Part shown: positions 8,911 to 18,653 of the stretch, one piece after another
Position numbering within the stretch: position 1 is the stretch's first letter
Layout of the letters: the number at the start of each line of letters is the position of its first letter
Source: Methylobacterium adhaesivum
Lineage (GTDB): Bacteria > Pseudomonadota > Alphaproteobacteria > Rhizobiales > Beijerinckiaceae
Assembly (NCBI RefSeq): GCF_022179065.1
Contig: NZ_BPQD01000010.1
Coordinates: 1 to 33,525, forward strand
DNA: 33,525 bases
Direction of reading: 5' to 3'
Notes under the pieces: model-generated
Told to the model about the DNA's origin: nothing
Database searches by the model: none
Seen by the model: only the letters and a program-made list of their open reading frames with translations
Translations under genes and position numbers: made by a program

Positions 8911-8933
8911 GAGCTTAACGGAATGTTAAGCTC
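8911..8933. promoter_or_regulatory. Perfect dyad containing TTAA-N7-TTAA (possible CtrA site)
   Basis: Nine-base arms (8911-8919 and 8925-8933) are exact reverse complements around GGAAT. Inside lies TTAA (8915-8918), seven bases, TTAA (8926-8929), the full consensus core of the alphaproteobacterial cell-cycle regulator CtrA. The site is 33 bases before the unknown gene at 8967 and about 190 bases before the divergent antiporter gene. AT-rich tetramers are uncommon in this GC-rich sequence. The same dyad could be an operator for another dimeric repressor. Confidence 0.5.
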
Positions 8934-8966
8934 CCCATTCGTCGCGTTTCGAGACACGAGTGCCCC

Positions 8967-10184
8967 ATGCGAAAGACGCCGCCCAGCCGGGATGTCCAGC
9001 GCGAGCGCCGGGAATGGCAACGGGAATCCGACCGTTGGGCACATGAGCGCAACGTCGAGCGGGGCTATCGCATCAAGTGGGGCTATGTCGGCATCGCTTA
9101 CTTGGTGGAGGCGATGGTCATCGGCGCCTCCCTCTGGGGGGCATGGCTCTTTGCCGGCGTCTACAGCGACGGTGATTCCAAGGCGTTCTACTTCATGCTC
9201 CTGGCGCCGCTCGTCTATGCGGCAGTGGAGCTATGCCGGGTGCCGCTGGGCATCCTGGCGCGGACGCAGCGCTCCTACGTCATCCGAGCCCTCGCCATCA
9301 TCGGCATCGTGTTCGCCGCTGGCGTCACCACGAAATCCGTCTCGCAGCTCGGCGAGATGATGTTCCACCCCCGCCTCATGGATGCGGCCAAGGCCAAGAC
9401 CGCCCTCAAGGATGCGCAGGCGGACCGGAGTACCATCGACGGTCGGATCGCGGCTGCGGATGCCCGCGTCGCGCAATACACCACGGAACTCGACCAGATC
9501 GAGAAGCGCGCCGCCGAAAACGCGAGCCAGCTCGCTGCCCTACCGGCCCAGCGTTGCGAGCGGATCTCAGGCACCAACAGCCGGGGCCAGCGCTACTCGA
9601 ACCTCAAATGCGTCACCGACCCGCGCACGGCGACCCTCAACGCCAGCGTCGCCAAGGCCGGTAGCGATCGCGCCGGCGTGACGAAGGCCCTGGAGGAGGC
9701 GCGGCATGCCCGCAGCGACCTCGACCGGGGCGCGGCCGACCGCAAGGTGGCGGATGCCGAGCAGGTCTACCGAAATTCCGTCAACCGCTCGCAGCTGCAC
9801 TCCTTCACCGCCATGGTGTACGGCGTCGACCCCATCGACGTAACGGAAGCACAGGTCCACGCCTTCCTGCGCATCTTCGTGTTCGTGCCGGCCCTGTGCG
9901 CCGCCTTCGCCTCCACCATCCTGGCCCTCTGCGCCGTCTCCGTGCGCAAGACCTTCATGGACGAGGACGATCTCGGCGCCACCGTCGATCCGGCGGCGAC
10001 GCCCTACATGCTCGAATCGATCACCGACGCCCTGCGTCAGGAGATGGGCTTCGGCCAAGCGAAACCCACGCGTGAGGCGCCCGAACCTCAGCGCGAGGCG
10101 CCCGCAGCCAGCGGCGCGGTGATTCCCATCGATCGGCGGCCGACCCAGGCCGTGCTGCCCGCCAGCGCAGGAGCCGGCGCATGA
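8967..10184 (+). CDS. Membrane protein of unknown function with large coiled-coil loop
   Basis: I do not recognise the family. The 405-residue product has a charged cytoplasmic N-terminus (to about 37). Three membrane helices (about 38-64, 74-98, 103-125) are followed by a loop of about 170 residues with coiled-coil character (about 138-195 and 225-270). Two Cys at 197 and 215 flank a short polar turn and could form a disulfide. A fourth membrane helix (about 299-327) leads into a Pro/Ala/Glu-rich C-terminal tail. The layout resembles DUF4407-type proteins, but no motif proves it. The ATG has no strong Shine-Dalgarno. The stop overlaps the next start by 4 bases (ATGA), so the two products are probably made together. 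A dyad with a CtrA-like core lies just upstream. Confidence 0.8.
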   Translation: MRKTPPSRDVQRERREWQRESDRWAHERNVERGYRIKWGYVGIAYLVEAMVIGASLWGAWLFAGVYSDGDSKAFYFMLLAPLVYAAVELCRVPLGILARTQRSYVIRALAIIGIVFAAGVTTKSVSQLGEMMFHPRLMDAAKAKTALKDAQADRSTIDGRIAAADARVAQYTTELDQIEKRAAENASQLAALPAQRCERISGTNSRGQRYSNLKCVTDPRTATLNASVAKAGSDRAGVTKALEEARHARSDLDRGAADRKVADAEQVYRNSVNRSQLHSFTAMVYGVDPIDVTEAQVHAFLRIFVFVPALCAAFASTILALCAVSVRKTFMDEDDLGATVDPAATPYMLESITDALRQEMGFGQAKPTREAPEPQREAPAASGAVIPIDRRPTQAVLPASAGAGA

Positions 10185-10831
10185 GCATCCACACCACGGG
10201 CACGCCGGAGAACGTCGTCCTCGCCCAGAACGTCAACGGGCGTTTGCGCGCGGAGACGAAGATCATTGCCGCCCGCGCCTTCCTGTTCCGCGCGCTTGGG
10301 TTCGGGGCGTTCTCTGCTCTGGGCGGGATCGGGCTCGGAGCGGCTTCCTACGGCTACGCGTATATGAACCAGTTCGACACGGCGGCGGAAAAGATCGCCG
10401 CCGCCATGCAGGCGGCCCTCTCCGACGTCACCCTGAAGACCAAGGGCGAGGTGACCCTCACGGACAACGTGCTGAAGCTCGAAGGTGGCCTGCCGAAGGC
10501 CGGCGGCGCGCCGACCCCAACGAAAGCACAGCTCGGCAACGACGCGGCGCCCGCCTCGAAGGCCATCGTGAACACCACCTTCACGGTGTTCAAGCAGGTG
10601 CCCTACATGGACGGCCAGATCGTCACCGGCTGGAACTTCAAGGCCAACGAGGACCAGCCGTTCCAGCAATATTGCTACTTCTCCCGCCGCACCAACGAGG
10701 CCAAGGGTCAGGTCGAGATCAAGATCGATCTCGCCATGGACGGCAAGACCCTGCCGCAGCCGCAGAAATCCGACGTGAACCTCGCGATCCTGGCGTCGAA
10801 CTGCGTGTGGCACGACGGGAAGACGTTGTGA
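10181..10831 (+). CDS. Single-pass membrane protein of unknown function, partner of the preceding gene
   Basis: The 216-residue product has a polar N-terminus, one hydrophobic segment (about 38-61) and a hydrophilic C-terminal domain. That domain contains a Pro/Ala-rich stretch (about 102-127) and a probable beta-rich region (about 128-216) with Cys 165 and Cys 208. I do not recognise the family. It looks like an inner-membrane protein with a periplasmic domain; the two Cys there and the two in the upstream gene's loop would both be in the oxidising compartment (inference). The ATG overlaps the upstream stop by 4 bases, so expression is coupled. Only 13 bases separate its stop from the end of the convergent toxin gene, and no clear terminator lies between. 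Confidence 0.8.
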   Translation: MSIHTTGTPENVVLAQNVNGRLRAETKIIAARAFLFRALGFGAFSALGGIGLGAASYGYAYMNQFDTAAEKIAAAMQAALSDVTLKTKGEVTLTDNVLKLEGGLPKAGGAPTPTKAQLGNDAAPASKAIVNTTFTVFKQVPYMDGQIVTGWNFKANEDQPFQQYCYFSRRTNEAKGQVEIKIDLAMDGKTLPQPQKSDVNLAILASNCVWHDGKTL

Positions 10832-10844
10832 TGCATGCCCCCGA

Positions 10845-11291
10845 TCAGTCCGGCCGGGGGGTCTCGGCATCCCGCATCGGGTTGAGATAGGGTAGACCGG
10901 CGAAATCCCGCTCGTTGTCGGTGACGACGAGACAGCCGTGGACCTCCGCGACGGCAGCGACGATCATGTCGAGGGCACTGCGCGGGCGTCCTTCGCGGCG
11001 CCCCTTGGCCATCAGGGCGGCCCAAGCGAGGGCGGCCACGCCGTCGAAGGGCAGGACCCGGCCAGCGAAGAGAGCCTGCGGCCCTTCGGGTCCCGAGAAC
11101 CACGCCTCAAGCCTGTCGCGCCTGCGGCCGGCCGGCAGTTCGAGGAGGCCGCGCCGGATCTCGGCCACAGTCAGGGCACTGATGAAGAGATCGGCGTCGG
11201 CCCGCTCGCCCATCCAGGCAACGAGGGCGGCGGAGGGGATCGGCTTGACGAGATTGCTCAGAACATTGGTGTCGAGGAGGTAGCGCGTCAC
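10845..11291 (-). CDS. vapC: VapC-like PIN-domain toxin
   Basis: The 148-residue product is a complete PIN-domain ribonuclease. It starts YLLDTNVLSNL with Asp7, then Glu44 in SALTVAEIRRG, Asp108 in SALDMIVAA and Asp125 in VVTDNERDF. These are the four acidic residues that hold Mg2+ in VapC/FitB toxins, which cut tRNA or rRNA when freed from the antitoxin. Length is normal for FitB-type toxins and all catalytic residues are present, so it should be active. The start is GTG at 11291, overlapping the antitoxin stop by 4 bases (GTGA). This is the usual arrangement keeping toxin below antitoxin. The C-terminal tail (DAETPRPD) is not conserved in the family as I know it. Confidence 0.92.
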   Translation of the reverse strand: MTRYLLDTNVLSNLVKPIPSAALVAWMGERADADLFISALTVAEIRRGLLELPAGRRRDRLEAWFSGPEGPQALFAGRVLPFDGVAALAWAALMAKGRREGRPRSALDMIVAAVAEVHGCLVVTDNERDFAGLPYLNPMRDAETPRPD

Positions 11292-11590
11292 AGGTCTGTC
11301 CTGCGGCCAGATTCGAGCGGGCGCGCGAGCTCGAGATCGAGTCCGACGAGGGGCGAACGCCGCAGGGCGGCGAGGATGCCCCCCGTCTTTTTCGGTTCCG
11401 CGTCCAGCACCCCGGTGAGGACCGTCCGCAGGCGGGCGGCCTCAGGGCCATCCTCGCTGAGACGCCGGGCGAGGGACCGGATCAGCGTTCGATCCGCATC
11501 GAGTCCGAGAACCTCGAAGCGCGCGATGCCGCGCTGGGTGAGGCGAGTCCGATAGGCGCGGAGCGCCCGCTTCTGAGACGCGTTGTCCAT
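11288..11590 (-). CDS. Antitoxin of the VapC-like toxin
   Basis: The 100-residue product begins with a basic helix (NASQKRALRAYRTRL) and continues TQRGIARFEVLGLDADRTLI, then RSLARRLSEDGPEAARLR. It ends KTGGILAALRRSP, then a C-terminal tail with LDLELARP and GRRTDL. This fits a small antitoxin with an N-terminal DNA-binding part and a C-terminal tail that wraps the toxin. I recall this sequence type next to PIN toxins in alphaproteobacteria, though it is not a classic AbrB or Phd VapB. GGAGG lies 6 bases before the ATG. It is first in the operon, upstream of the toxin, and two copies of an 8-base repeat sit in its promoter region, fitting autoregulation. The frame continues far upstream, but that extension overlaps the divergent ATPase gene and is not real. 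Confidence 0.85.
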   Translation of the reverse strand: MDNASQKRALRAYRTRLTQRGIARFEVLGLDADRTLIRSLARRLSEDGPEAARLRTVLTGVLDAEPKKTGGILAALRRSPLVGLDLELARPLESGRRTDL

Positions 11591-11604
11591 GGTCAGCCTC
11601 CGCG

Positions 11605-11624
11605 ATATAGCCTGACATATAGCC
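11605..11624 (-). promoter_or_regulatory. Tandem 8-base repeats upstream of the toxin-antitoxin operon
   Basis: ATATAGCC occurs at 11605-11612 and 11617-11624, 12 bases apart, just upstream of the antitoxin Shine-Dalgarno. On the coding strand each copy reads GGCTATAT, whose TATAT could serve as a -10 element. Placement suggests an operator/promoter for autoregulation (inference). Confidence 0.45.
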
Positions 11625-11704
11625 GGTGCGTCCGAACGCAACAACGCGGCCCCGGTGCCGCCCCCGCACCTTTCATCCGCAATGTCGTCCACGGATTCCA
11701 TTCC

Positions 11705-12556
<852 letters not shown>

Positions 12557-12630
12557 CGCCCCCTGGCCGAATCCGGCCGGCCGGACCAGATAGCGCCCAT
12601 CGCCGCCCATCCCCAGCAGCGGACCCCCCC

Positions 12631-13611
<981 letters not shown>

Positions 13612-13621
13612 GGATTCGCGG

Positions 13622-14146
13622 ATGCTTCGCCTCCTGCTCCTGCGCCACGCGAAATCCGACCGTCCGCCCGGTGTCGCCGACCTCGACCGACCCCTCAATC
13701 CGCGCGGTCGGCGCACGGCCCCGCTCATGGCGCGCTATCTCGTCGGCGAGAACCTGCGGCCGGACCATGTCGCCGTCTCGCCCGCCCGGCGAACGCGGGA
13801 AACCTGGGAGCCCGTCCACGCCGCCCTCGGTGGGCCGGACGCCGTTCTCGTTCCCGAGATCTACGAGGCGCCCGAATCTGCCCTCCTGTCGGTGATCCGC
13901 GCGGTGCCGGCCACGGCGCGCTGCCTCCTCATGGTCGGCCACAATCCGGGATTCCAGGACGTGGCCCTCGATCTCGTCGGGTCCGGGCCGCGCGCGGCGC
14001 GCGGTCGCCTCGCCACTGGTTTTCCCACGGGCGCCCTCGCGGTGATCGATTTTGAAGTCGCGGCCTGGAGCGAGGTCGGTCCCGGTCTCGGACGCCTGGA
14101 GCGTTTCGTCGCCCCCCGTGACCTCGACGCCGAGGAAGCCGCCTGA
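13622..14146 (+). CDS. SixA-like histidine phosphatase
   Basis: The 174-residue product starts LRLLLLRHAKSD with the RHG-type motif R8-H9-A10-K11, and has PARRTRETW and LLMVGHNPGFQD, which supplies the second catalytic His. This is the histidine phosphatase (phosphoglycerate mutase-like) superfamily, in the short SixA branch. SixA removes phosphate from phosphohistidine on phosphotransfer proteins; many alphaproteobacterial members have unknown substrates. The length is normal. GAGGA (13610-13614) overlaps the stop of the aldo/keto reductase, so the two are probably co-translated. It is cytoplasmic with no signal peptide. Confidence 0.92.
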   Translation: MLRLLLLRHAKSDRPPGVADLDRPLNPRGRRTAPLMARYLVGENLRPDHVAVSPARRTRETWEPVHAALGGPDAVLVPEIYEAPESALLSVIRAVPATARCLLMVGHNPGFQDVALDLVGSGPRAARGRLATGFPTGALAVIDFEVAAWSEVGPGLGRLERFVAPRDLDAEEAA

Positions 14147-14222
14147 GGCGCGCCGCCAGCGGAATTGAACCGTTGTCGGGCCAAGTCGTTTCCCCCGTCC
14201 CTGGTCAAGCTTTACGGGCGTC

Positions 14223-15458
14223 GTGCTGCTGGCATCCCTTCTGGTCCTGACGACCCTGGTGCCGTCCCTCGCGGGCGGCGTCGAGGCGGTGCGGCGCGGC
14301 CTCGACGCGGGCGTCCGAGGTTGGCCCATGGCGTCGATGGTTCCGGAGACCCCGCGCTTCGTCGCCGAGGTGCGGGCCGTGTCGAACTGGCGAGGACAGG
14401 CCGGGGACGCCCTGCATCCAGCGTCCCTGGCGCTCGCCGCCCGCTTCTCCGCGACGGAGCCAGCCTTCGTCGCCCGCTGCGTCAAGCTCAACAACTACTG
14501 GTGCATCAAGTCGGCGCGGTGGTCGGGCGAGATCGGGGCCGATGCCGAGGGCCATACGGGCTTCGCCACGGCCGCCGACGGCGCCGATGCCGCCGCGAGC
14601 CTGCTCCGGCGCTACTATCGCGACTTGAACCGACGCACCGCCCTCGCCATCGTCCGCCGCTGGGCCCCGGCCGAGTGCCGGGCGGCGGCACCGTCCCCGA
14701 CGGCGCGGGTCTCAACCGCCGCGCGGGTGTCGCCGGCGCTGGCGCCGCGCGGTCTCGGCGGGACGCTGCGGGCCCGCTTCCTCGCCCGCAACACCCGGGG
14801 CGGACTACCGCGCCGGGCGGTGGCGTCGAGGGGCGGCCCCCTCAGGGTCCAGCCCTGGTCGCCCCTGGCACGGATGGGCAGGCGGGCGCTCCCCTCGACG
14901 CCCGTGGCCACCGCCTCGGCCAAAGCGCAGGACAAAGCAGCGACGGTATCAACGGTCACGTCGCGCCACGCCCTTCTGGTGCGCCCCTCCGAACTCCTCG
15001 TGAAGCCCTCCGTCGTCACGGCCAAGCCATCCGTCCTCCTCGTCGATCCCGGTACCGTGCTGGGCAACGCCACCCGGGCGGTGGAGAGTGCCACCGCGCA
15101 GTTGCAGAAGCGGCTGGTCGCGGAATCCGCAGCCCTGCCGCCCCTCGCCGCCGGGCTGCGCCCCCTCGATCTCAGCGTGCCACCGCCCCTCTGCGGCAAC
15201 GACGAGGTACGCATCCGCAACTACGCGGCGCGCATCGCCAGCAGCGTCGGCCTGAAGATCGAGGACGACCTGAAACTGTTCGGGCCCGACGGGCGCCCTC
15301 AGCCCGCCCTGCGCGCCGTGATGCTCGCCATGTCGAGCGTCGAACTCGGTGCCCTGCGAGCCGCCCCCGCCCTCGTGGACGCGGCCATCGCCCGCCTCGA
15401 TGCCGGTACCCTCGCGGCGCTGGCAACACCGTCGTCCTCCGAGACGCGGACTCCGTGA
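14223..15458 (+). CDS. Probable exported protein of unknown function with a phage-P5-like motif
   Basis: From GTG at 14223 the product is 411 residues. It opens with a hydrophobic leader (LLASLLVLTTLVPSLAGG) that looks like a signal peptide or anchor. Residues about 75-155 contain KLNNYWCIKSARWSGEIGAD, G-TGFATAADGADAAASLL, RRYY and an IVRRWAP run. That order (NN start, W-G, D-G-FA-F, G-AA, then I-WAP) resembles the structural protein P5/lysozyme-like region of phages. The centre (about 155-260) is Pro/Arg/Ala-rich and likely disordered. The C-terminal part (about 300-400) is helical with one Cys. Function is not known; a cell-wall role is a guess. Two other long frames overlap it but have Arg/Pro-rich shadow composition. 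The gene lies between the phosphatase and YcjX genes. Confidence 0.7.
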   Translation: MLLASLLVLTTLVPSLAGGVEAVRRGLDAGVRGWPMASMVPETPRFVAEVRAVSNWRGQAGDALHPASLALAARFSATEPAFVARCVKLNNYWCIKSARWSGEIGADAEGHTGFATAADGADAAASLLRRYYRDLNRRTALAIVRRWAPAECRAAAPSPTARVSTAARVSPALAPRGLGGTLRARFLARNTRGGLPRRAVASRGGPLRVQPWSPLARMGRRALPSTPVATASAKAQDKAATVSTVTSRHALLVRPSELLVKPSVVTAKPSVLLVDPGTVLGNATRAVESATAQLQKRLVAESAALPPLAAGLRPLDLSVPPPLCGNDEVRIRNYAARIASSVGLKIEDDLKLFGPDGRPQPALRAVMLAMSSVELGALRAAPALVDAAIARLDAGTLAALATPSSSETRTP

Positions 15459-15576
15459 CCGGCGGCCTTGCGGGCCGGCCGCCCCGGCGCCAAGTCAGGC
15501 TTGCGCCAGCCTGGCTCATGCAAGCCCGGCTCACGGACGTCCCGTCCGCTTTTCCCTATCGTCGATCGAGTCGCCC

Positions 15577-17016
15577 ATGAATAGCTTTGCCGCGCGTGCG
15601 GGTTCCGCGGTCAAGGCATTCGCCGAGGCGTCGAGCGACCTCCTGATCCAGCCGACCCTGCGTCTCGGCGTCACCGGTCTCGCCCGCTCGGGCAAGACCG
15701 TGTTCACAACAGCCCTCATCCATCACCTCGTCGAGGCCCACGCCCTTCCGGCCTTCGCGCCGGCCCATGAGGGCCGCCTGCGCCGCGCCCGCCTCGTGCC
15801 GCAGCCCGACGACGACCTGCCGCGCTTCCCCTTCGAGGAGCACGTCGCGGCCCTGACGGAGGACCGTCTGTGGCCGCGCTCCACCGACCGGATCAGCCAG
15901 TTCCGGCTGGCCATCGAGTACGAGCGCAAGGGCGGCTGGCGCTCGGGGCCGGGCACCCTGATGCTCGATGTCGTCGATTACCCCGGCGAATGGCTCCTCG
16001 ACCTCGCGCTGATCGATCAGAGCTATACGGCGTGGTCGCGGGCCACCCTCTCGGGCACGCGCCGCAGCGGCCGGGCCGCCATGGCCGCCCCATGGCTCGA
16101 CACCCTGAAGGGCCTCGACCCCAAGGCGCCGCTCGACGAGATGGTGGCCGAGCGCGCCAGCACCGCGTTCAAGACCTACCTGGCGGCTCTGAGGGCCGGC
16201 CCCGAAGCCGTGGCGACCACGCCGCCCGGTCGCTTCCTCATGCCGGGCGATCTCGCCGGATCGCCGGCCCTGACCTTCGCGCCCCTCGATAACCTCACGG
16301 ATCCCCTCGATCCCGGCAGCCTCGCCGGGCTGATGGAGCGGCGGTTCGAGGCCTACAAGGCCAAGGTGGTCGAGCCGTTCTTTCGCAACCACTTCCAGCG
16401 CGTGGACAGGCAGATCGTCCTCGTGGACGTGCTCGCCGCCGTCGATGCTGGTCCGGCGGCCCTGGCCGAACTGGAGGAGGCGCTGGATTCCGTGCTCCTC
16501 AGCTTCCGCATCGGCCGCAACACCCTGCTGTCGCGCCTGTTCGCGCCCCGGGCCGAGCGCATCCTGTTCGCCGCCACCAAGGCGGATCATCTTCACCAGA
16601 CGAGTCACGACCGCCTCGACGCGCTCCTGCGCCTCCTCGTGTCGCGCGCCATGCGCCGCACGGAGGCCGCCGGCGCGCGGGTCGGCACCGTGGCACTGGC
16701 CTCCGTGCGCGCCACCCGCGAGACCACGATCCACGATGGCGCCGAGATTCTTCGTGCCGTCTCGGGTACGCCGGAGGCCGGCGAGTCCGTGGGCGACGAG
16801 ACCTTCGACGGCCTCAGCGAGGCCGCGATCTTTCCAGGCGAACTCCCCGACCGCCCCGAAGCGGTGCTGGAGGGCGCGGTTCCGCCGGGGTCGTTGCGCT
16901 TTCCCCGCTTCCGGCCGCCGCTGATCCGGCCCGACGCCCTCGGGAGGCCCGGACACCTGCCGCAGATCCGCCTCGACCGGGCGATGCAATTCCTCCTCGG
17001 CGACAAGCTCGGTTAA
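15577..17016 (+). CDS. ycjX: YcjX-family GTPase-like protein (DUF463)
   Basis: The 479-residue product has a P-loop G34-LARSGKT-41 after RLGVTGL. It continues with family segments: FTTALIHHLVEA, YPGEWLLDL, HFQRVDRQIVLVDVL, then RILFAATKADHLHQ (an NKxD-like TKADH base-recognition motif). This matches the YcjX (DUF463) P-loop family, which travels with YcjF in Proteobacteria; in E. coli the pair belongs to the phage-shock neighbourhood. The function is not settled, with membrane-stress roles suggested. The ATG at 15577 starts MNSFAARAG; the frame extends upstream to 15349 but that part is a shadow of the preceding gene. The next gene starts 5 bases after the stop, so both are in one operon. Confidence 0.92.
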   Translation: MNSFAARAGSAVKAFAEASSDLLIQPTLRLGVTGLARSGKTVFTTALIHHLVEAHALPAFAPAHEGRLRRARLVPQPDDDLPRFPFEEHVAALTEDRLWPRSTDRISQFRLAIEYERKGGWRSGPGTLMLDVVDYPGEWLLDLALIDQSYTAWSRATLSGTRRSGRAAMAAPWLDTLKGLDPKAPLDEMVAERASTAFKTYLAALRAGPEAVATTPPGRFLMPGDLAGSPALTFAPLDNLTDPLDPGSLAGLMERRFEAYKAKVVEPFFRNHFQRVDRQIVLVDVLAAVDAGPAALAELEEALDSVLLSFRIGRNTLLSRLFAPRAERILFAATKADHLHQTSHDRLDALLRLLVSRAMRRTEAAGARVGTVALASVRATRETTIHDGAEILRAVSGTPEAGESVGDETFDGLSEAAIFPGELPDRPEAVLEGAVPPGSLRFPRFRPPLIRPDALGRPGHLPQIRLDRAMQFLLGDKLG

Positions 17017-17021
17017 GCCCC

Positions 17022-18077
17022 ATGACCTCCTCCCCACCGCCGAACCGCCCCCGCGCCTTCCGCATCCCCGCCGCCGAACCGGCCGGGTCCCCCGAAGGCA
17101 TTGCGGCGCCGCCGATTCCTCCAAGCCAAGTCCGCATCGTCGAGGAACCATTCGAGATCGTGGAAGCCGCCGACGGGACGCCGGTGCCGGTGGCGCCGAA
17201 GGCGCGCGCGCCCTGGGCCTCAATGTTCCTCATCGCGCTTGGCGGCCTCGTCTCCCTCGGCGTCGGCCTTTCCATCGAGCGCCTCATCGCCGATCTGTTC
17301 TCCGCCGCCCCGTGGCTCGGCACCGTCGCGTTGGTGCTCCTCGGCATCGCCGCCCTCGGGCTCCTCGGCCTCGTGGCGCGCGAACTCTCGGGGGTCTGGC
17401 GCGAGCGCCGGATCGAGCGGCTGCGCGCGAGCGCCGTCGAGGCCCTGGCGAGCCGCGACCACAGCGCGGCGCAGGCGGTGGTGCGAGATCTCAGCGCCCT
17501 CTATGCCGGACGGGCCTCGCTCGCGGCCGGTCGGGCGCGCCTCGACACCCTGGGTGACGCCATCCTCGATGTCGACGACCGCCTCGGCCTCGCCGAGCAC
17601 GAGCTCCTCGCCCCCCTCGACCGGCAGGCGCGGCAGGCCATCGCGACGGCGGCGAAGCAGGTGTCAGGCGTCACGGCGCTCAGCCCCCGCGCCATCGTCG
17701 ATGTCGCCTTCGTGGTGTTCTCCGCCGTACGGCTGCTGCGCCGCATCGCCACCATCTACGGTGGACGCCCCGGCTTCCTCGGCTTCCTCCGGCTCGCCCG
17801 TTCGGCGCTGGCCCACCTCACGGTGACGGGCGGCATGGCGGTGGGCGAGAGCATGATCCAGCAGGCACTGGGCCTGGGGCTCGCCGCGAAGGTTTCGGCG
17901 AAGCTCGGGGAGGGCGTCCTCAACGGCCTGATGACGGCCCGGTTCGGCCTCGCGGCCCTGGCCGTATGCCGGCCGCTCCCGTTCGTGCGCGAGGAGGTGC
18001 CGCGTCTTTCCGACGTGGCCGGTGCCCTGTTCCGCTCATCCGAGGCGGACGGACGCGACGTCAGAGATCCTTCATGA
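17022..18077 (+). CDS. ycjF: YcjF-family membrane protein (TIGR01620)
   Basis: The 351-residue product has a Pro-rich N-terminus (about 1-60) and two membrane helices (about 66-90 with FLIALGGLVSLGVGL, and about 96-122 with LVLLGIAALGLLGL). A helical cytoplasmic region follows, then a second hydrophobic Gly/Ala-rich domain (about 230-330) of the YcjF type (GGMAVGESMIQQALGLGLA). The family always accompanies YcjX, and here it starts 5 bases downstream of it. The product probably anchors YcjX to the inner membrane (inference). The last 17 bases overlap, in opposite orientation, the end of the hydrolase gene. Confidence 0.9.
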   Translation: MTSSPPPNRPRAFRIPAAEPAGSPEGIAAPPIPPSQVRIVEEPFEIVEAADGTPVPVAPKARAPWASMFLIALGGLVSLGVGLSIERLIADLFSAAPWLGTVALVLLGIAALGLLGLVARELSGVWRERRIERLRASAVEALASRDHSAAQAVVRDLSALYAGRASLAAGRARLDTLGDAILDVDDRLGLAEHELLAPLDRQARQAIATAAKQVSGVTALSPRAIVDVAFVVFSAVRLLRRIATIYGGRPGFLGFLRLARSALAHLTVTGGMAVGESMIQQALGLGLAAKVSAKLGEGVLNGLMTARFGLAALAVCRPLPFVREEVPRLSDVAGALFRSSEADGRDVRDPS

Positions 18078-18612
18078 ACCCGGCGAGCCGCATCAGGCCC
18101 TCGGGCCAGGGCCCATGGCCGGACGCGACGTTAATGTGGCCAGATTCGCCGGCATCGACCACGACGCTCCCCCAAGCGGCCGCGAAATCCTCCGCCCGGT
18201 CATAGGCGCAGTACGGATCGTTGCGACTCGCCACCACGAGGGACGGGAAGGGAAGGGGCTCGCGCGGCACCGGGGCGAAGGCCCTGACGCTCGCCGGCAG
18301 GTTCGGCGTGGTCTCGACATCGGGAAACGCCACGAGGATCGCGCCGCGCACGACGCCGGGGGGGAAGTCGGAGGCGGCCTGCACCGTCGCGACGACGCCG
18401 AGGCTGTGGGCGATGAGGAGCACCGGGCGGGTGGCCTCAGTCACCGCCGAGACGATGCGGGCGCGCCACGCCGGAGCGTCGGGATGGTGCCAGTCGTCCT
18501 GCTCGACGATGCGCCCCGTGGACAGGCGTTCGGCCCAGCGAGCCTGCCAGTGGCCGTCTTCGGAGCCGGCATAACCCGGCAGGATGAGGATGTCGCAATC
18601 GCCGATCTTCAT
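18061..18612 (-). CDS. RBBP9/YdeN-type alpha/beta hydrolase
   Basis: From ATG at 18612 the product is 183 residues. It has ILILPGYAGSEDGHWQARW near the start, the nucleophile elbow with Ser70 (LIAHSLG), Asp132 (ASRNDPYC) and His159 (ESGHIN), a complete Ser-Asp-His triad. This matches the RBBP9/YdeN serine hydrolase family; substrates are largely unknown. A GTG at 18657 in the same frame would overlap the pxpC stop by 4 bases (GTGA), like an operon junction, but its 15 extra residues are not family-like. The gene follows pxpC closely and is probably co-transcribed with pxpB and pxpC. Its 3' end overlaps ycjF by 17 bases tail to tail. Confidence 0.9.
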   Translation of the reverse strand: MKIGDCDILILPGYAGSEDGHWQARWAERLSTGRIVEQDDWHHPDAPAWRARIVSAVTEATRPVLLIAHSLGVVATVQAASDFPPGVVRGAILVAFPDVETTPNLPASVRAFAPVPREPLPFPSLVVASRNDPYCAYDRAEDFAAAWGSVVVDAGESGHINVASGHGPWPEGLMRLAGFMKDL

Positions 18613-18653
18613 GGTCGCCTGCGATAACGCCTTCGCCCGGACCCGTCGAGACG

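Noticed and set aside
14165-15580. Plus-strand frame of 471 residues overlapping the P5-like gene
   Set aside because: Arg/Pro-rich throughout; the GTG 14223 frame has a leader peptide and a recognisable motif.
15556-17223. Minus-strand frame of 555 residues
   Set aside because: Shadow of ycjX, whose P-loop is on the plus strand.
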